NCBI RefSeq assembly: GCF_035917335.1
Contig: NZ_CP109067.1
Location: 5,455,001-5,519,000 of the forward strand
Direction of reading: 5' to 3'
Length of the DNA: 64,000 nucleotides
From: Micromonospora sp. NBC_01813
GTDB lineage: Bacteria; Actinomycetota; Actinomycetes; Mycobacteriales; Micromonosporaceae
A program made the position numbers and the translations under genes. Each line of letters starts with the position of its first letter. Position 1 is the first letter of the stretch. Positions 8,999-18,144 of this stretch are shown piece after piece. Below the pieces are notes generated by a model, which had not been told where the DNA came from, did no database searches, and saw only the letters and a list, made by a program, of their open reading frames with translations.

Positions 8999-9865
8999 AT
9001 GATCTTCGGCAACGCTACAGATCTTGTGGAGCAGCTTGAGCGGCGTGCGGGCTATCTTGCCGGAAGCGGGCTGGCCGCGGCCGCCTTCCTCGCCCTGCAT
9101 GGGAATCGGCCGCTACTGCTTGAAGGTGCGCCGGGAGTCGGGAAGACGGCGTTCGCCGAGGCGATGTCCACCGTGCTCGATCGACCACTCGAGCGGCTTC
9201 AGTGCTATCCAGGTCTGGACGCGAGCCAGGTCCTCTACGACTGGAACTTCGCGGCGCAGATGCTGGCGCTGCGGGCAGCCGGGGCCGGTGACCACACCGA
9301 CCGGCTGCCCGAGCTGTGGGACGAGAAGTACCTCGTCGCGCGGCCACTCCTGCGGGCGCTGCGGGGTGCACCAGCGGTGCTGCTCATCGACGAGGTCGAC
9401 CGGGCCGAGGAGGACTTCGAGGCCCTGCTGCTCCAGGTACTGGACAAGTTCGAGATCACCATCCCGGAACTGGGGACCGTACGCGCGCAGGTCGCACCGT
9501 TCGTGGTCCTCACCTCCAACCGCACCCGGGAGCCGCACGACGCCATCAAACGGCGCTGCTTCTACCACTGGATCGACCATCCCGGGCCCGAGCTCGAGAT
9601 CCGCATCCTCCAACGCCACGTCGAAGGGCTCCCGCCGGACCTCGCCATCGCCATCACCGAGGCCATGGCCCAGCTCCGCCGGCTGGACCTGATCAAGCAG
9701 CCCAGCCTGGCCGAGACGATCGACTACGCGCGGGCGATTCACCGGCTCGGCGCCACCACACCGAACGACCCGGCAGCGGACGCGGCGATCTGCACCCTGG
9801 TCAAGCACCACGACGACGAAGCGCAGGTACGTCAGGTACTCGCGGGCCGACGGCACGACCGATGA
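8999..9865 (+). CDS. MoxR-type AAA+ ATPase
   Basis: 288 residues, starting at the ATG with GAGG 5 nt upstream. Walker A GAPGVGKT is at residues 43-50 and Walker B VLLIDEVDRAEEDF at about 127. Sensor-1 is LTSNRTREPHD, followed by the RRCFYHWIDHP segment typical of MoxR proteins. MoxR ATPases act with vWA proteins as chaperone-like remodellers, and the next gene is exactly that partner, starting inside this stop codon (ATGA). A perfect -35 hexamer TTGACA lies at 8898-8903, but I see no convincing -10. The gene heads a three-gene unit with vWA and CHAT genes, so its likely role is to gate or assemble the protease component. Confidence 0.88.
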   Translation: MIFGNATDLVEQLERRAGYLAGSGLAAAAFLALHGNRPLLLEGAPGVGKTAFAEAMSTVLDRPLERLQCYPGLDASQVLYDWNFAAQMLALRAAGAGDHTDRLPELWDEKYLVARPLLRALRGAPAVLLIDEVDRAEEDFEALLLQVLDKFEITIPELGTVRAQVAPFVVLTSNRTREPHDAIKRRCFYHWIDHPGPELEIRILQRHVEGLPPDLAIAITEAMAQLRRLDLIKQPSLAETIDYARAIHRLGATTPNDPAADAAICTLVKHHDDEAQVRQVLAGRRHDR

Positions 9866-11028
9866 CGGCCGACCCGCTCGCCCCGCTGGCCACCGGCTAC
9901 CCGCTCGCCCCGCTGGTCAGCTTCGCCGAGGCGCTGCGTACCGTCGGGTTGGCCGTCGACATCGACCGGGTCACCGCCGCCGCGGCGGCGCTCGGGCACT
10001 GGGGGGTCGCCGCTGGCGCCCAACCGTACTGGCCGCTGCGGGTGGCTCTGTGCCGCGACAGGACCGACGTACCCCTCTTCGACCAGGTGTACCGCGAGTG
10101 GTTCGGCGCACCGCCGGACGACGCCGGTCACACTGGACCGACGCTCGTCCCGGCCCAGTCCCGGCCCGCCGACGGCCGGCCGGGCACCGCCACACCGGTA
10201 CCCCGGGACACCGGCGCGTCGGTGCCCCGGAATGCCGGCGCGTCAGCGTCGCGGGACGCCGGCGGCGGGGCCGGCAACGCCAGCCGGCTGGCCAGCCGCG
10301 ACTTCGACGACCTGACCGAGGACGAGCTGCGGGAGGTGGCGACCTGGGTCGACCTGCTGCGACCGATGCCGACCCGGCGCACGATGCACCACCGCTCGAC
10401 CCGAACCGGCCGGATCGATCCGGCCCGGACGATGCGACTCATGCTGCGCACCGGCGGCGAGCTGGTGCGGTTGCGGCACCGCCGCCCGGCGGTACGCACC
10501 CGCCGGCTGCTCCTGCTCGTCGACGTCAGCGCGTCGATGAGCCCGTACAGCGACATGCTGCTGCGGTTCGCGGCCGCCGCGCTGGCCGCGAATCCGCGTA
10601 CCACCGAGATCTTCGCCGTCGGCACCGACCACACCCGTCTCACCCGGTCGATGCGCGGGCTCCGCCCCCGGGACGCGCTGCCCGCCGCCGGGCGGGTGCG
10701 CACCGGCTGGTCCGGCGGCACCACGCTCGGCGACGCGCTGAACGGCTTCCTACGCCGCTGGGGTGGCACCGACGTCGTCCGCTCGGCGATCGTGATCATC
10801 GGCTCGGACGGGCTCGAGCACTCAGACCCGACACCGATGGTCCGGCAGGTCCAGCGGCTCGCGGCCCTCGCCAAGGTGCTGATCTGGGCCAGTCCCGACT
10901 GCCACACCGACGGCGAGCATTCGCGCGACGCCCACATCGCCGACGCGCAGGCATCGGCCGCCCGGGTGGTGGGCTGCCACGACTACCAGGCGCTGCGCAG
11001 ACTCGCGAAGGTCGTCACCGATGCGTGA
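9862..11028 (+). CDS. von Willebrand factor A (CoxE-like) domain protein
   Basis: 388 residues, start overlapping the MoxR stop by 4 nt. The N-terminal ~150 residues are variable, with an imperfect Thr/Gly/Ala repeat (PRDTGASVPRNAGASASRDA) around 115-135. The vWA domain begins near residue 210. The MIDAS motif is intact: LLLVDVSASMS at ~218-228, the Thr in SGGTTLGDAL and the Asp in IIGSDGLEHSD. It therefore should bind Mg2+ and a protein ligand. It resembles the VWA/CoxE proteins that partner MoxR ATPases. The CHAT gene starts 8 bp before its stop codon, so the three products are probably made in fixed stoichiometry. Confidence 0.88.
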   Translation: MTADPLAPLATGYPLAPLVSFAEALRTVGLAVDIDRVTAAAAALGHWGVAAGAQPYWPLRVALCRDRTDVPLFDQVYREWFGAPPDDAGHTGPTLVPAQSRPADGRPGTATPVPRDTGASVPRNAGASASRDAGGGAGNASRLASRDFDDLTEDELREVATWVDLLRPMPTRRTMHHRSTRTGRIDPARTMRLMLRTGGELVRLRHRRPAVRTRRLLLLVDVSASMSPYSDMLLRFAAAALAANPRTTEIFAVGTDHTRLTRSMRGLRPRDALPAAGRVRTGWSGGTTLGDALNGFLRRWGGTDVVRSAIVIIGSDGLEHSDPTPMVRQVQRLAALAKVLIWASPDCHTDGEHSRDAHIADAQASAARVVGCHDYQALRRLAKVVTDA

Positions 11029-13405
11029 CCTCGAAGGACACGACGTCGCGGTGCGGCGGATCATGCGACGCGACGACCTGCTGACGCTTGCCGCCGCCGC
11101 CGACACGGCGGTGGGCATCGTTCGGATGCGCGAGGCGGAGGCCCTGACCGGGGTCGACGGCAGCACCCTGTTCGACCTCGCGCTACGCAGGCACATCAGG
11201 CTGGCGACCGGGAACGCCGGCTGGGCGGAGCAGGCACAGGCCTGGGATCACGCCGCGGTTCTCGTCCGGTACTGCGAGCTGGCCGGCACCGAACTGACCA
11301 GCCCGTACAGCGCGGTCGACATGCACGCCCGGTCGCTGCGCCTGCTCGAGGAGAACCAGACCCGGCCCGGCCTGCGCCCACTCGACCGGGACCTGACGCT
11401 GGGCGCGTTCAACCGCTACCACGCCGCCCGTGACCTGCGGTTGGCCGGCGACATCCAGGCAGCCCGCGACCTGGCCCGACGCTCACCGCAGGACTTGTAC
11501 GGCTGCGGCGCCGAGCCGCACATCGCGCACTTCCAGTACGAACTCGGCGCGACCTACATCGAGCAGGGCGATCCCCGGCCGTTCCGCCGCCAACTGCGGG
11601 AGCTGCGCGGGTACTGGGAGGGCGACCGGGCCAAGGCGTTCTCCACCCACCACCGGTTCGAGTTCATCGACGCGTTGGTCTCCTGGTACGCCGATCCCGG
11701 CAGCGACTGGGCCGGCCAGTGCTTCGCCGCCGCCATCGACCTGGTCGACACCGCCCACGACCACGCGGACGTCAGCGGCCACGACGGGGTGGACCACCAG
11801 GGCGTACGCGAACTGTCGCTGGTCCTCGCCGCCGCCGAGCACCTCGTCCTGACCGGTGGCGACCTCGACCGGGCGGTGGACCTGGCGTTGCGGGCGCTGG
11901 CCGCCGCCGAGCGGGTCCGGGCGCGCTGGCGGGTCATCGCCCGATCCCGGGCGCCACTGGCCGAGGCGTTCCACCGGGTCTACGCCGACGTCTGCCTGCT
12001 GGCCCACCGGATGGACACCGCACCGGCCGCCAGGCTCGGGCTCCGGGCAGCACTGTCCGCGAAGTCGACCGGTTTCGCCGCCCGGGTCCGCGACGGGTTG
12101 ACCTTCGACGACAACCCGTTGATCAGCAACCTGCTGACCCAGATCCTCGACGTCGAGAACCCCAGCCCCGGTGCCATGACCAGCACGGTCGCCAGCCGCC
12201 AGGCGCAGCTCGACGGGCTGCGTAAGGACCTGGAGGAGGCCGTCTCGCCGATGCTCGCCGACACCGTCCTCCCGCCGCCCACCGACCTGGACGACGTCGT
12301 ATGCGGGATCGGGCCACGGTACGCCCTCGACTACGTCGAACTGACCGACAATCTGGCGGTCCGGGCGTTCTTCCGCACGCTCATCGAGCCGGGCGGCGCG
12401 ATGACCTTCGACCGCTTCGATCCGGGCGACGATTTCCGGGTCCTGTTCGAGCAGGCCCGGGTCGGTCAGCTGACCGGCAGCCGCGACGTCGTCGACCCGC
12501 CGGTACCGGGTCTGCGCGACGACGGGCGGCTCGACTTCCGGACGCTGGCCGACCAGGTCCTGCCGCGACGGTTGACCGAGGAGATCCTGCCCGGCTGCAC
12601 CGTCGATGCGCCCGCGCAGCTGCTGATCTCGGCGCACTCGTGGCTGAGCCTCGTCCCGTGGGCCGCGCTGCGGACCGGCTCCGGCACCCGGCTGGTCGAG
12701 CAGGCCCTCATCTCGCAGAGCCCGGTGCTCACCTGCCTGTCCGGTGAGCTGCCACCGCCGGTGTCCGGTGCCGCCCTGGTCCGCCTGGTCGGCTCGGACG
12801 AGCCGGTGCAGATCGACGGACGGCCTCTTTCCGACCTCGACATCGCGCAGGAGCGGGCAGCGTGGGGTCTGCCGCCGGACACCGTCGGCGTCGCGCTCAG
12901 CAGCTGCGACCTCGACCTCGCCGCCGACCCCGACACCGGCGGCGGCGGTGTCCCGGTCCCGCACGGCGGCCGGTTCGCGGACGCGTTGCGCCAGCGCGGC
13001 CGCTGGCAGTTCCTGCACATCGCCGCACACGGCGGCGGCCAAGGCTTCGGCCAGTATCTGGCGCTGCCCGGCGAACGACTGTCGGCGGCCCGGGCGCTCG
13101 GGCTGCGCTGGCCGGAGTCGGTGCTGATGGCGTCGTGCCACGTCGGCCTGGTCCGCAACGATCACGGCGCCGAGCCGCTGAGCCTGGTGATGGCGCTGCT
13201 GACCGGGGGTGCCCGGTGCGTGGTGGCCGGGATCGACAGCGTCGACGACGCCGGCACCGGCCGGATGGCCGCCGCGATGGTGCGCGCCGCCCGAGCCCCG
13301 GACCCGGTCTCCATTGACGTCGCGCTACGCGACGCCCAGCTGGCGGAGCTCCGGGCGGGTACCCCGGAATCCGGCTGGGCGCTGCTCAGCGCGTACGTGC
13401 GATGA
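11021..13405 (+). CDS. CHAT-domain (caspase-fold) protease with long helical N-terminus
   Basis: 794 residues, ATG overlapping the vWA stop. Residues 1-~390 are almost entirely helical and could form TPR-like or VMAP-like repeats (for example FNRYHAARDLRLAGDIQAARDLA). The C-terminal ~280 residues form a CHAT domain with the catalytic His in FLHIAAHGGG (~670) and the catalytic Cys in VLMASCHVGL (~706), followed by a GARCVVAGIDSV strand typical of the fold. CHAT proteases of clan CD act as executioners in several bacterial immune systems; the co-encoded MoxR and vWA proteins are the expected regulators. It ends inside the oppositely oriented gene at 13386 (20-bp tail-to-tail overlap). The natural substrate is not evident. 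Confidence 0.85.
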   Translation: MRDLEGHDVAVRRIMRRDDLLTLAAAADTAVGIVRMREAEALTGVDGSTLFDLALRRHIRLATGNAGWAEQAQAWDHAAVLVRYCELAGTELTSPYSAVDMHARSLRLLEENQTRPGLRPLDRDLTLGAFNRYHAARDLRLAGDIQAARDLARRSPQDLYGCGAEPHIAHFQYELGATYIEQGDPRPFRRQLRELRGYWEGDRAKAFSTHHRFEFIDALVSWYADPGSDWAGQCFAAAIDLVDTAHDHADVSGHDGVDHQGVRELSLVLAAAEHLVLTGGDLDRAVDLALRALAAAERVRARWRVIARSRAPLAEAFHRVYADVCLLAHRMDTAPAARLGLRAALSAKSTGFAARVRDGLTFDDNPLISNLLTQILDVENPSPGAMTSTVASRQAQLDGLRKDLEEAVSPMLADTVLPPPTDLDDVVCGIGPRYALDYVELTDNLAVRAFFRTLIEPGGAMTFDRFDPGDDFRVLFEQARVGQLTGSRDVVDPPVPGLRDDGRLDFRTLADQVLPRRLTEEILPGCTVDAPAQLLISAHSWLSLVPWAALRTGSGTRLVEQALISQSPVLTCLSGELPPPVSGAALVRLVGSDEPVQIDGRPLSDLDIAQERAAWGLPPDTVGVALSSCDLDLAADPDTGGGGVPVPHGGRFADALRQRGRWQFLHIAAHGGGQGFGQYLALPGERLSAARALGLRWPESVLMASCHVGLVRNDHGAEPLSLVMALLTGGARCVVAGIDSVDDAGTGRMAAAMVRAARAPDPVSIDVALRDAQLAELRAGTPESGWALLSAYVR

Positions 13406-14807
13406 ACGGCTCCTCCGACGGGGGCGAGGACAGCTGTCGGGCCTGCTCCAGCGCCCAGCGCACCCGGTCGAGGCGGCCCGCCTCTTTGGAGTGCTGATCC
13501 AGCGAGAACCATCGGATCCGCCAGGTCTGATAGCCCTGGTCGGCCGGCCCCAGTCCGCGGCACCGGATCAGCGACCAGATGAACATCGGCATCGTCGCCG
13601 CGCCGAGCGCCCGCTCACGACCGGACCCGCTCGGGCCACCGAGCCAGCTGGACATGGCCTCCACGGCGGCGTCGTCGAGCGGGTTGAGCGCGAGACAGTC
13701 CGGGCCGTCGGTACGCCGTGACGGAAGGTCGAACCCGGGTTTGAGCAGCGCCAGGTTGAGCCGGACGTGCACCAACTGCCGCTGGAAGCCTTGGTCCATA
13801 CCGGATCCACCCGGCACGTCCTCCTCGATGGCCGCGTACGCCCGGGTGAACCGGTCCAGCACGTCCTTTTCCCACAACTCCCAGGATTCGAACTGCCGTG
13901 GCTGGCTCCGGCCGCAGCGCTGCATCGCCGGCCGGATCGCCAGCAGCAGCGACGCCGCCCGGGCCGTCATGATCCCCGGGTTCTGCAACGCGGTCTGCCG
14001 GGTGAGCCGGTGCTCGTCGACCTGGTCGGCGAACCCGAACTCGTCCCGGATCTGGCACGCCGTGTCGATCGCCCGTTCCCCGACCGCCACGCCGTCGGTC
14101 AGCTCACGGAACATCCGCTGAATCCACCGCCGCTCCTCTGCCGGTGACCGGTCCGGCCCCGCCGACTCCTCGGCGGACGACCGGTCCGACGGGGCCGGGT
14201 CGTCGGACGGATCCGACCAGCGGGCGATCACCCGCTCGGCGGTGCGGCAGGCCGTGCCGGTCTCGGCCAGCGCCAGTTGAAGGAACACCTCGTCCAGCTG
14301 GAGCCGTAACAGCCGGGTGCCCTCGCCGGTGCCGAGACTGTCGCCAAACTCGGCGTACTTCTTCTGCGCTTCGCGGTGCAGCGTCCAGGCCGCGTCGTAG
14401 CCCTGGTCCGTGTCCCGTTTGGACTCGGCCAGGGCGAGGGCCCGCAACGCGCCGAGAGCCCGCGGGGCGAACTCCGGCCACGGCAGCCCACGGGCACAGT
14501 CCGTGATCCGCCGGATCAGGTCGAACTCCCGCTCGCTCCGTTGGCGGACCTCCGGCGCGGTGGCGGCGCGGTCGAACGACGCCTCAATCCGCTGGACGCA
14601 GTCCCAACTCGTCTCGTAGATCAGCCAGCCCATCAGCGGGAGCCGCTCGGCCAGCTCGGCGGGCGGCAACTGGGTCGCCCGGGCGGCCAGGACGTCGCGG
14701 TACGCCTGGACGTCCGCCTCGATCCGGTCGACCAGTTCGCCGTCGGTGCGGCACTGCTTGGCGCGCAACGCGACGCACAGGTCGCGCAGCTCCTGCGGGG
14801 TCATCAT
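13386..14807 (-). CDS. Unknown helical protein, copy A (paralogue of 16735-18087)
   Basis: 473 residues. The ATG at 14807 overlaps the caspase stop (ATGA). I do not recognise the family. It is paralogous to the gene on the other side of the caspase: both share QLPPAEL, GWLIYETS, LPWPEFAPRALGA, LALAETGTACRTAE, an RMFR(E/Q)L(T/S)DG segment, NP(G/A)IMT, PAMQR and a C-terminal MP(M/H)FI(W/R)S. It looks all-helical with no membrane segment. An insert near residue 210 with two near-identical Ser/Glu/Asp/Pro-rich stretches (SSAEESAGPDRS, then SPAEERR) is absent from the paralogue. Position and co-translation suggest a partner, substrate, inhibitor or scaffold of the caspase; this is inference only. 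Confidence 0.7.
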   Translation of the reverse strand: MMTPQELRDLCVALRAKQCRTDGELVDRIEADVQAYRDVLAARATQLPPAELAERLPLMGWLIYETSWDCVQRIEASFDRAATAPEVRQRSEREFDLIRRITDCARGLPWPEFAPRALGALRALALAESKRDTDQGYDAAWTLHREAQKKYAEFGDSLGTGEGTRLLRLQLDEVFLQLALAETGTACRTAERVIARWSDPSDDPAPSDRSSAEESAGPDRSPAEERRWIQRMFRELTDGVAVGERAIDTACQIRDEFGFADQVDEHRLTRQTALQNPGIMTARAASLLLAIRPAMQRCGRSQPRQFESWELWEKDVLDRFTRAYAAIEEDVPGGSGMDQGFQRQLVHVRLNLALLKPGFDLPSRRTDGPDCLALNPLDDAAVEAMSSWLGGPSGSGRERALGAATMPMFIWSLIRCRGLGPADQGYQTWRIRWFSLDQHSKEAGRLDRVRWALEQARQLSSPPSEEPFIARTR

Positions 14808-16738
14808 CGTGGCCACTGCTCCAAACTCGGTGTCATCTCGAAGTCGATCCCGTGGATCTCGTACCGCACCCCGTCCGACCAGTCCGGATCGACCTCGCGG
14901 GAGCCGCCGGCGGCGATCTGGTCGATCATGTCCCGCAACCGGAAACCGTGGCCCGGTGAGCGGCTCCGCACGATCCCGGGCTGCTCCAGCGCGGCGAGGC
15001 TCTGTGGCGCGGAGGTGAGCACCACCAGGATCGTCTCGGTCCGGGCGTGGGCCGGGTCGAGCCGGGCCGGCCAGGACAGCTTCACCCCGGCCAACTGCTG
15101 CCGGGCGTCGTTGCGGCCGTACGTGTAGGCGCGGTGCGGTGGCAGCAGTCGGCCGCTCGGGGTGCCCCGCATCAGCAGCGAAACCCGACCGGAGAGACCG
15201 ATGTCCAGCATCGACACGTACACCGGCACATCCGCCCGGTTGTGTACCGTCACGTAGATCCGCCGGCCCGGGGTCAGCGGGGTTCCCGCGACAGGTGGCG
15301 GATGCTGCGCGCCGTCCACGACCAGTCCCCACTCCACCGCGACGTCGGCCTCCAGCGAAGCGGTCGGATCAGCGATCAGGCGGCGCAGCTGTGTCGCCTG
15401 GGCGTGAATCAGCACCGCGCGTGCGAGGTCGGCGAAGCCTTGGGCGTCGCTCGGATATGGCGGGTGAAGCGGCCCGACACGGTCGCAGAGAACGACACCG
15501 CCGGCCTCGTCGAAGCGGATCTCGGCCGTCCACTCCTCGCCGGGTTCGGCCGGCCGAGCCAGCACCGTCGTCCGGAGCACCGCCAGCACCTGTTCGTTGC
15601 GCGGGTGGTCGACCGGCACCCGCACCGCGATCTGCGGCGCGGTCACCCTGGTACGGAACGCCCGCGCGCCAGCCGGCACCGCCGACCGGCCGGTCGCGAA
15701 GGTCACCGGGCCCTCGACGGACGTCTGCGCCACCTGGTCGATCATCAGGTCGGCGACCCGGTGCGCCCGGTCCTCGGCGGCCCGACCCGGCGGCATGACC
15801 ACGAACTCGTCGCCGGCCTGGACCCGCAGCAGGACGGCGGCGTCCAGTCTGACCCGGCCGGGTTCGCCCAGCGGCGTCACCGGCAGGGAGTTCAGCAGAT
15901 CCACCTCCTCGGTGGTGAACAGCAGCCGGTCGGCCGGTCCTTCCGCCTCGGGACGCTGCTCGAACATCAGCCCGGCCACCCGGTAGCGGATCTGGTCGAG
16001 CAGCGCGGCCCAGGTCACCGGCGTCTCGCCGGCTTCGGCGAGCGCCCGGCACAGCTGGTCGGTGAGGACGCCTCGACAGGTTCCTTCTTCGGTCAGGCGC
16101 TCGAACGCGCGCTGACCGGGAGCGCAGGCCACAATGCGTACCGCGTCGGGATTGCTCTCGGTGGGAACCAAGTTCAACGGCAACGACATCCGGTCGAGGT
16201 GTTCGCGGACCCAGGCGTACGGGGCCGATCCGCGCAGCGCCCGCAGACGCAAGCCTCCGTCGCGGGACATCAGCCCGGAGTGGCAGCAGTCAAGAATCAC
16301 CGTGACGTTGCGGGTCACCGCGACCAGCCGCGACTGCAGGATGGAAAGCTCGGCGGCGGCGATCCCGCGGAAGTCGTCGGCGGTCGACTCGCCGTAGTCG
16401 ATCGGCACGATGTACTGCAGGTCGGCCGGCCGCAGCGGCCCGGTCGGCAGCGGACCGGTCGGCGGCGGCCCGGCCGGCAGCGGCCCGGCCGGCAGCGGCG
16501 GCGGCCCGGTCGAGCCGCCATGGCCGGAGTAGTAGACGACGACGGCGTCACCCGGTCCCACATCGTCGATCAACTTCTCGTACGCCGCGAGGATCGCGGA
16601 CCGCGTCGCCTCCGCCGGTGAGCACTCCCGAACGACGAACCCGCGCGCCCGCAGGGCTTCCGTCATCACCACGAGATCGGGCCGCACGCCCTGAAGTCCG
16701 TCGTAGTCGGAGCCGATGAGCAGTGCCAGCCGGTTCAC
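14804..16738 (-). CDS. Caspase-like (peptidase C14) protein with DUF4384-like C-terminus
   Basis: 644 residues from a GTG that overlaps the upstream stop (GTGA) and gives a start directly before the first strand, LALLIGSDYDG. The catalytic dyad is visible: His73 in VVVYYSGHGG and Cys152 in VTVILDCCHSG. Directly after the His strand is a low-complexity Gly-Pro-Leu-Pro insertion (residues ~79-103). Residues ~260-480 are a strand-rich region of unknown type. The C-terminal ~170 residues carry a DUF4384-like module (GRRIYVTVHNRADVPVYVSM, then LDIGLSGRVSLL and TILVVLTS), a frequent partner of prokaryotic caspases. It has no signal peptide, so acts in the cytosol. Expected activity is cleavage after a basic or acidic residue of an unknown target on activation. 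Paralogous unknown genes lie on both sides. Confidence 0.87.
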   Translation of the reverse strand: MNRLALLIGSDYDGLQGVRPDLVVMTEALRARGFVVRECSPAEATRSAILAAYEKLIDDVGPGDAVVVYYSGHGGSTGPPPLPAGPLPAGPPPTGPLPTGPLRPADLQYIVPIDYGESTADDFRGIAAAELSILQSRLVAVTRNVTVILDCCHSGLMSRDGGLRLRALRGSAPYAWVREHLDRMSLPLNLVPTESNPDAVRIVACAPGQRAFERLTEEGTCRGVLTDQLCRALAEAGETPVTWAALLDQIRYRVAGLMFEQRPEAEGPADRLLFTTEEVDLLNSLPVTPLGEPGRVRLDAAVLLRVQAGDEFVVMPPGRAAEDRAHRVADLMIDQVAQTSVEGPVTFATGRSAVPAGARAFRTRVTAPQIAVRVPVDHPRNEQVLAVLRTTVLARPAEPGEEWTAEIRFDEAGGVVLCDRVGPLHPPYPSDAQGFADLARAVLIHAQATQLRRLIADPTASLEADVAVEWGLVVDGAQHPPPVAGTPLTPGRRIYVTVHNRADVPVYVSMLDIGLSGRVSLLMRGTPSGRLLPPHRAYTYGRNDARQQLAGVKLSWPARLDPAHARTETILVVLTSAPQSLAALEQPGIVRSRSPGHGFRLRDMIDQIAAGGSREVDPDWSDGVRYEIHGIDFEMTPSLEQWPR

Positions 16739-18087
16739 CAGATCCCGCCGTCCGGGTCCCGCCCCAGCAGTCGCTCGATGTCCTGCCACCGGTCCGTCCC
16801 GTACCGATCGAGCGTGGCCCAGTCATGCCGCCACTGTTGATAGTTGGCGGTGGCTCCGGCGTCGTCGCGGCATGCCTCGACTGAGCGGATGAAGTGGGGC
16901 ATCGAGGCGCAGCCGACAATGCTCGCGTCGCCGCGTACCCCGCCGCCCGCGCCGGCTGGTGCGGCCAGCCAGCGCGACATCGCCTGGGCTGCTTCGTCAT
17001 CGAGTCGGCGCAATGTCAACGTGTCATCCACGATCAGTGGCTCTTCGAGCGTCTCCGACGCGGTCAGCAACGCCAGGTGCAGGCAGAACTGCACGATCGT
17101 GCGCGCGTGGTCATCGAGCAGCGGAATGAGGGTCGCGTCTGCCCGCTCGGCCGGGCGGACGAGGAAGGCCAAGGTCTCGTGGAACCGCTGGCGTAGCGAG
17201 GACATGAAGTCCGGCCAGGTGTCGTAGCCGCGCGGGCGCATACCGAGACGCTGCATCGCCGGGCAGAGCGAGTACATCAGCAGCAACGCCCGGCAGGTCA
17301 TGATCGCCGGGTTGCGGAACCCGGTACGCAGGATGAGCCGGTCCTCGGTGATCACATCCACGAAGCCGTGCTCCTGGTGGATCCCGTCGGCGATGTCCAA
17401 CGCCCGCCTTCCCACCTCGGCACCGTCCGAAAGCTGCCGGAACATGCGGGGAATCCAGCGGTCGGCCTCCCGCCGCTCGGTCGCCACGTCTGCGGCACCC
17501 CAGTTCTCGAGCCAGCGGCCTATCGTCTGTTCGGCGGTACGGCAGGCAGTGCCGGTCTCGGCGAGAGCCAGTTGCAGCAGGACCTCGTCGAGGTCGAGGG
17601 CCAGGCGCGCGAACGCCGGGTCGCCACCGAGACTGTCCCGGTACGACTGATGCTTGGCACGTACCTCCTCGTGCAACAACCACGCCGCGTCATAGTCGTT
17701 CCACTTCGACCTGACCAGCGCCAACGCCCGGATGGCGCCCAGGGCGCGCGGCGCGAACTCCGGCCACGGCAGCGATCTGGCGGCGGTCGCGAGGCGCATG
17801 ATCAGCGCCGCATCGGCCTCGGACGCGCGCCGCGCCTGCTCCGACAGCCCGTCGATCTCGGCCCGGACGTTCCACAGCAACATCAGGGAGGTCTCGTAGA
17901 TCAACCAGCCCGTCAGCCGCAGCCGGTTTCTCAGCTCCGCCGGTGGCAGTTGGGTGGGCTCGGCGCGCAGCCGATCGCGGTACTCCCCGGCGTGTTGCTC
18001 GATCCGGACCACCAGCGCCTCGTCGACGACGACCTTCTTCTGCCGGACGGCGATACAGAGCTGGCGGAGGGCATCACTTTCGATCAT
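16735..18087 (-). CDS. Unknown helical protein, copy B (paralogue of 13386-14807)
   Basis: 450 residues from the ATG at 18087, preceded by a GAGAGG ribosome site. It shares its full length with copy A: an N-terminal ALRQLCIAVRQKK helix, QLPPAEL, GWLIYETS, LPWPEFAPRALGA, LALAETGTACRTAE, RMFRQLSDG, NPAIMTCRA and PAMQR. Residues around 395-405 form a Gly/Ala linker (AAPAGAGGGV). No catalytic motif or membrane segment is seen. It sits between the PP2C gene (57 bp upstream) and the caspase (overlapping GTGA), so the four genes form one operon. The retention of two diverged copies on either side of one caspase gene suggests a heteromeric assembly, or a sensor and its inhibitor. Confidence 0.7.
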   Translation of the reverse strand: MIESDALRQLCIAVRQKKVVVDEALVVRIEQHAGEYRDRLRAEPTQLPPAELRNRLRLTGWLIYETSLMLLWNVRAEIDGLSEQARRASEADAALIMRLATAARSLPWPEFAPRALGAIRALALVRSKWNDYDAAWLLHEEVRAKHQSYRDSLGGDPAFARLALDLDEVLLQLALAETGTACRTAEQTIGRWLENWGAADVATERREADRWIPRMFRQLSDGAEVGRRALDIADGIHQEHGFVDVITEDRLILRTGFRNPAIMTCRALLLMYSLCPAMQRLGMRPRGYDTWPDFMSSLRQRFHETLAFLVRPAERADATLIPLLDDHARTIVQFCLHLALLTASETLEEPLIVDDTLTLRRLDDEAAQAMSRWLAAPAGAGGGVRGDASIVGCASMPHFIRSVEACRDDAGATANYQQWRHDWATLDRYGTDRWQDIERLLGRDPDGGIW

Positions 18088-18144
18088 GGTCCTCTCGACC
18101 TCCCGTGTGGTGCAGACCTTCGACACCTACTGACGGACGGCCAC

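Noticed and set aside
16433-16510. Short GC-rich repeats considered as a CRISPR-like or regulatory array
   Set aside because: They are in-frame Gly-Pro-Leu-Pro codons of the caspase, with no spacers and no cas genes.
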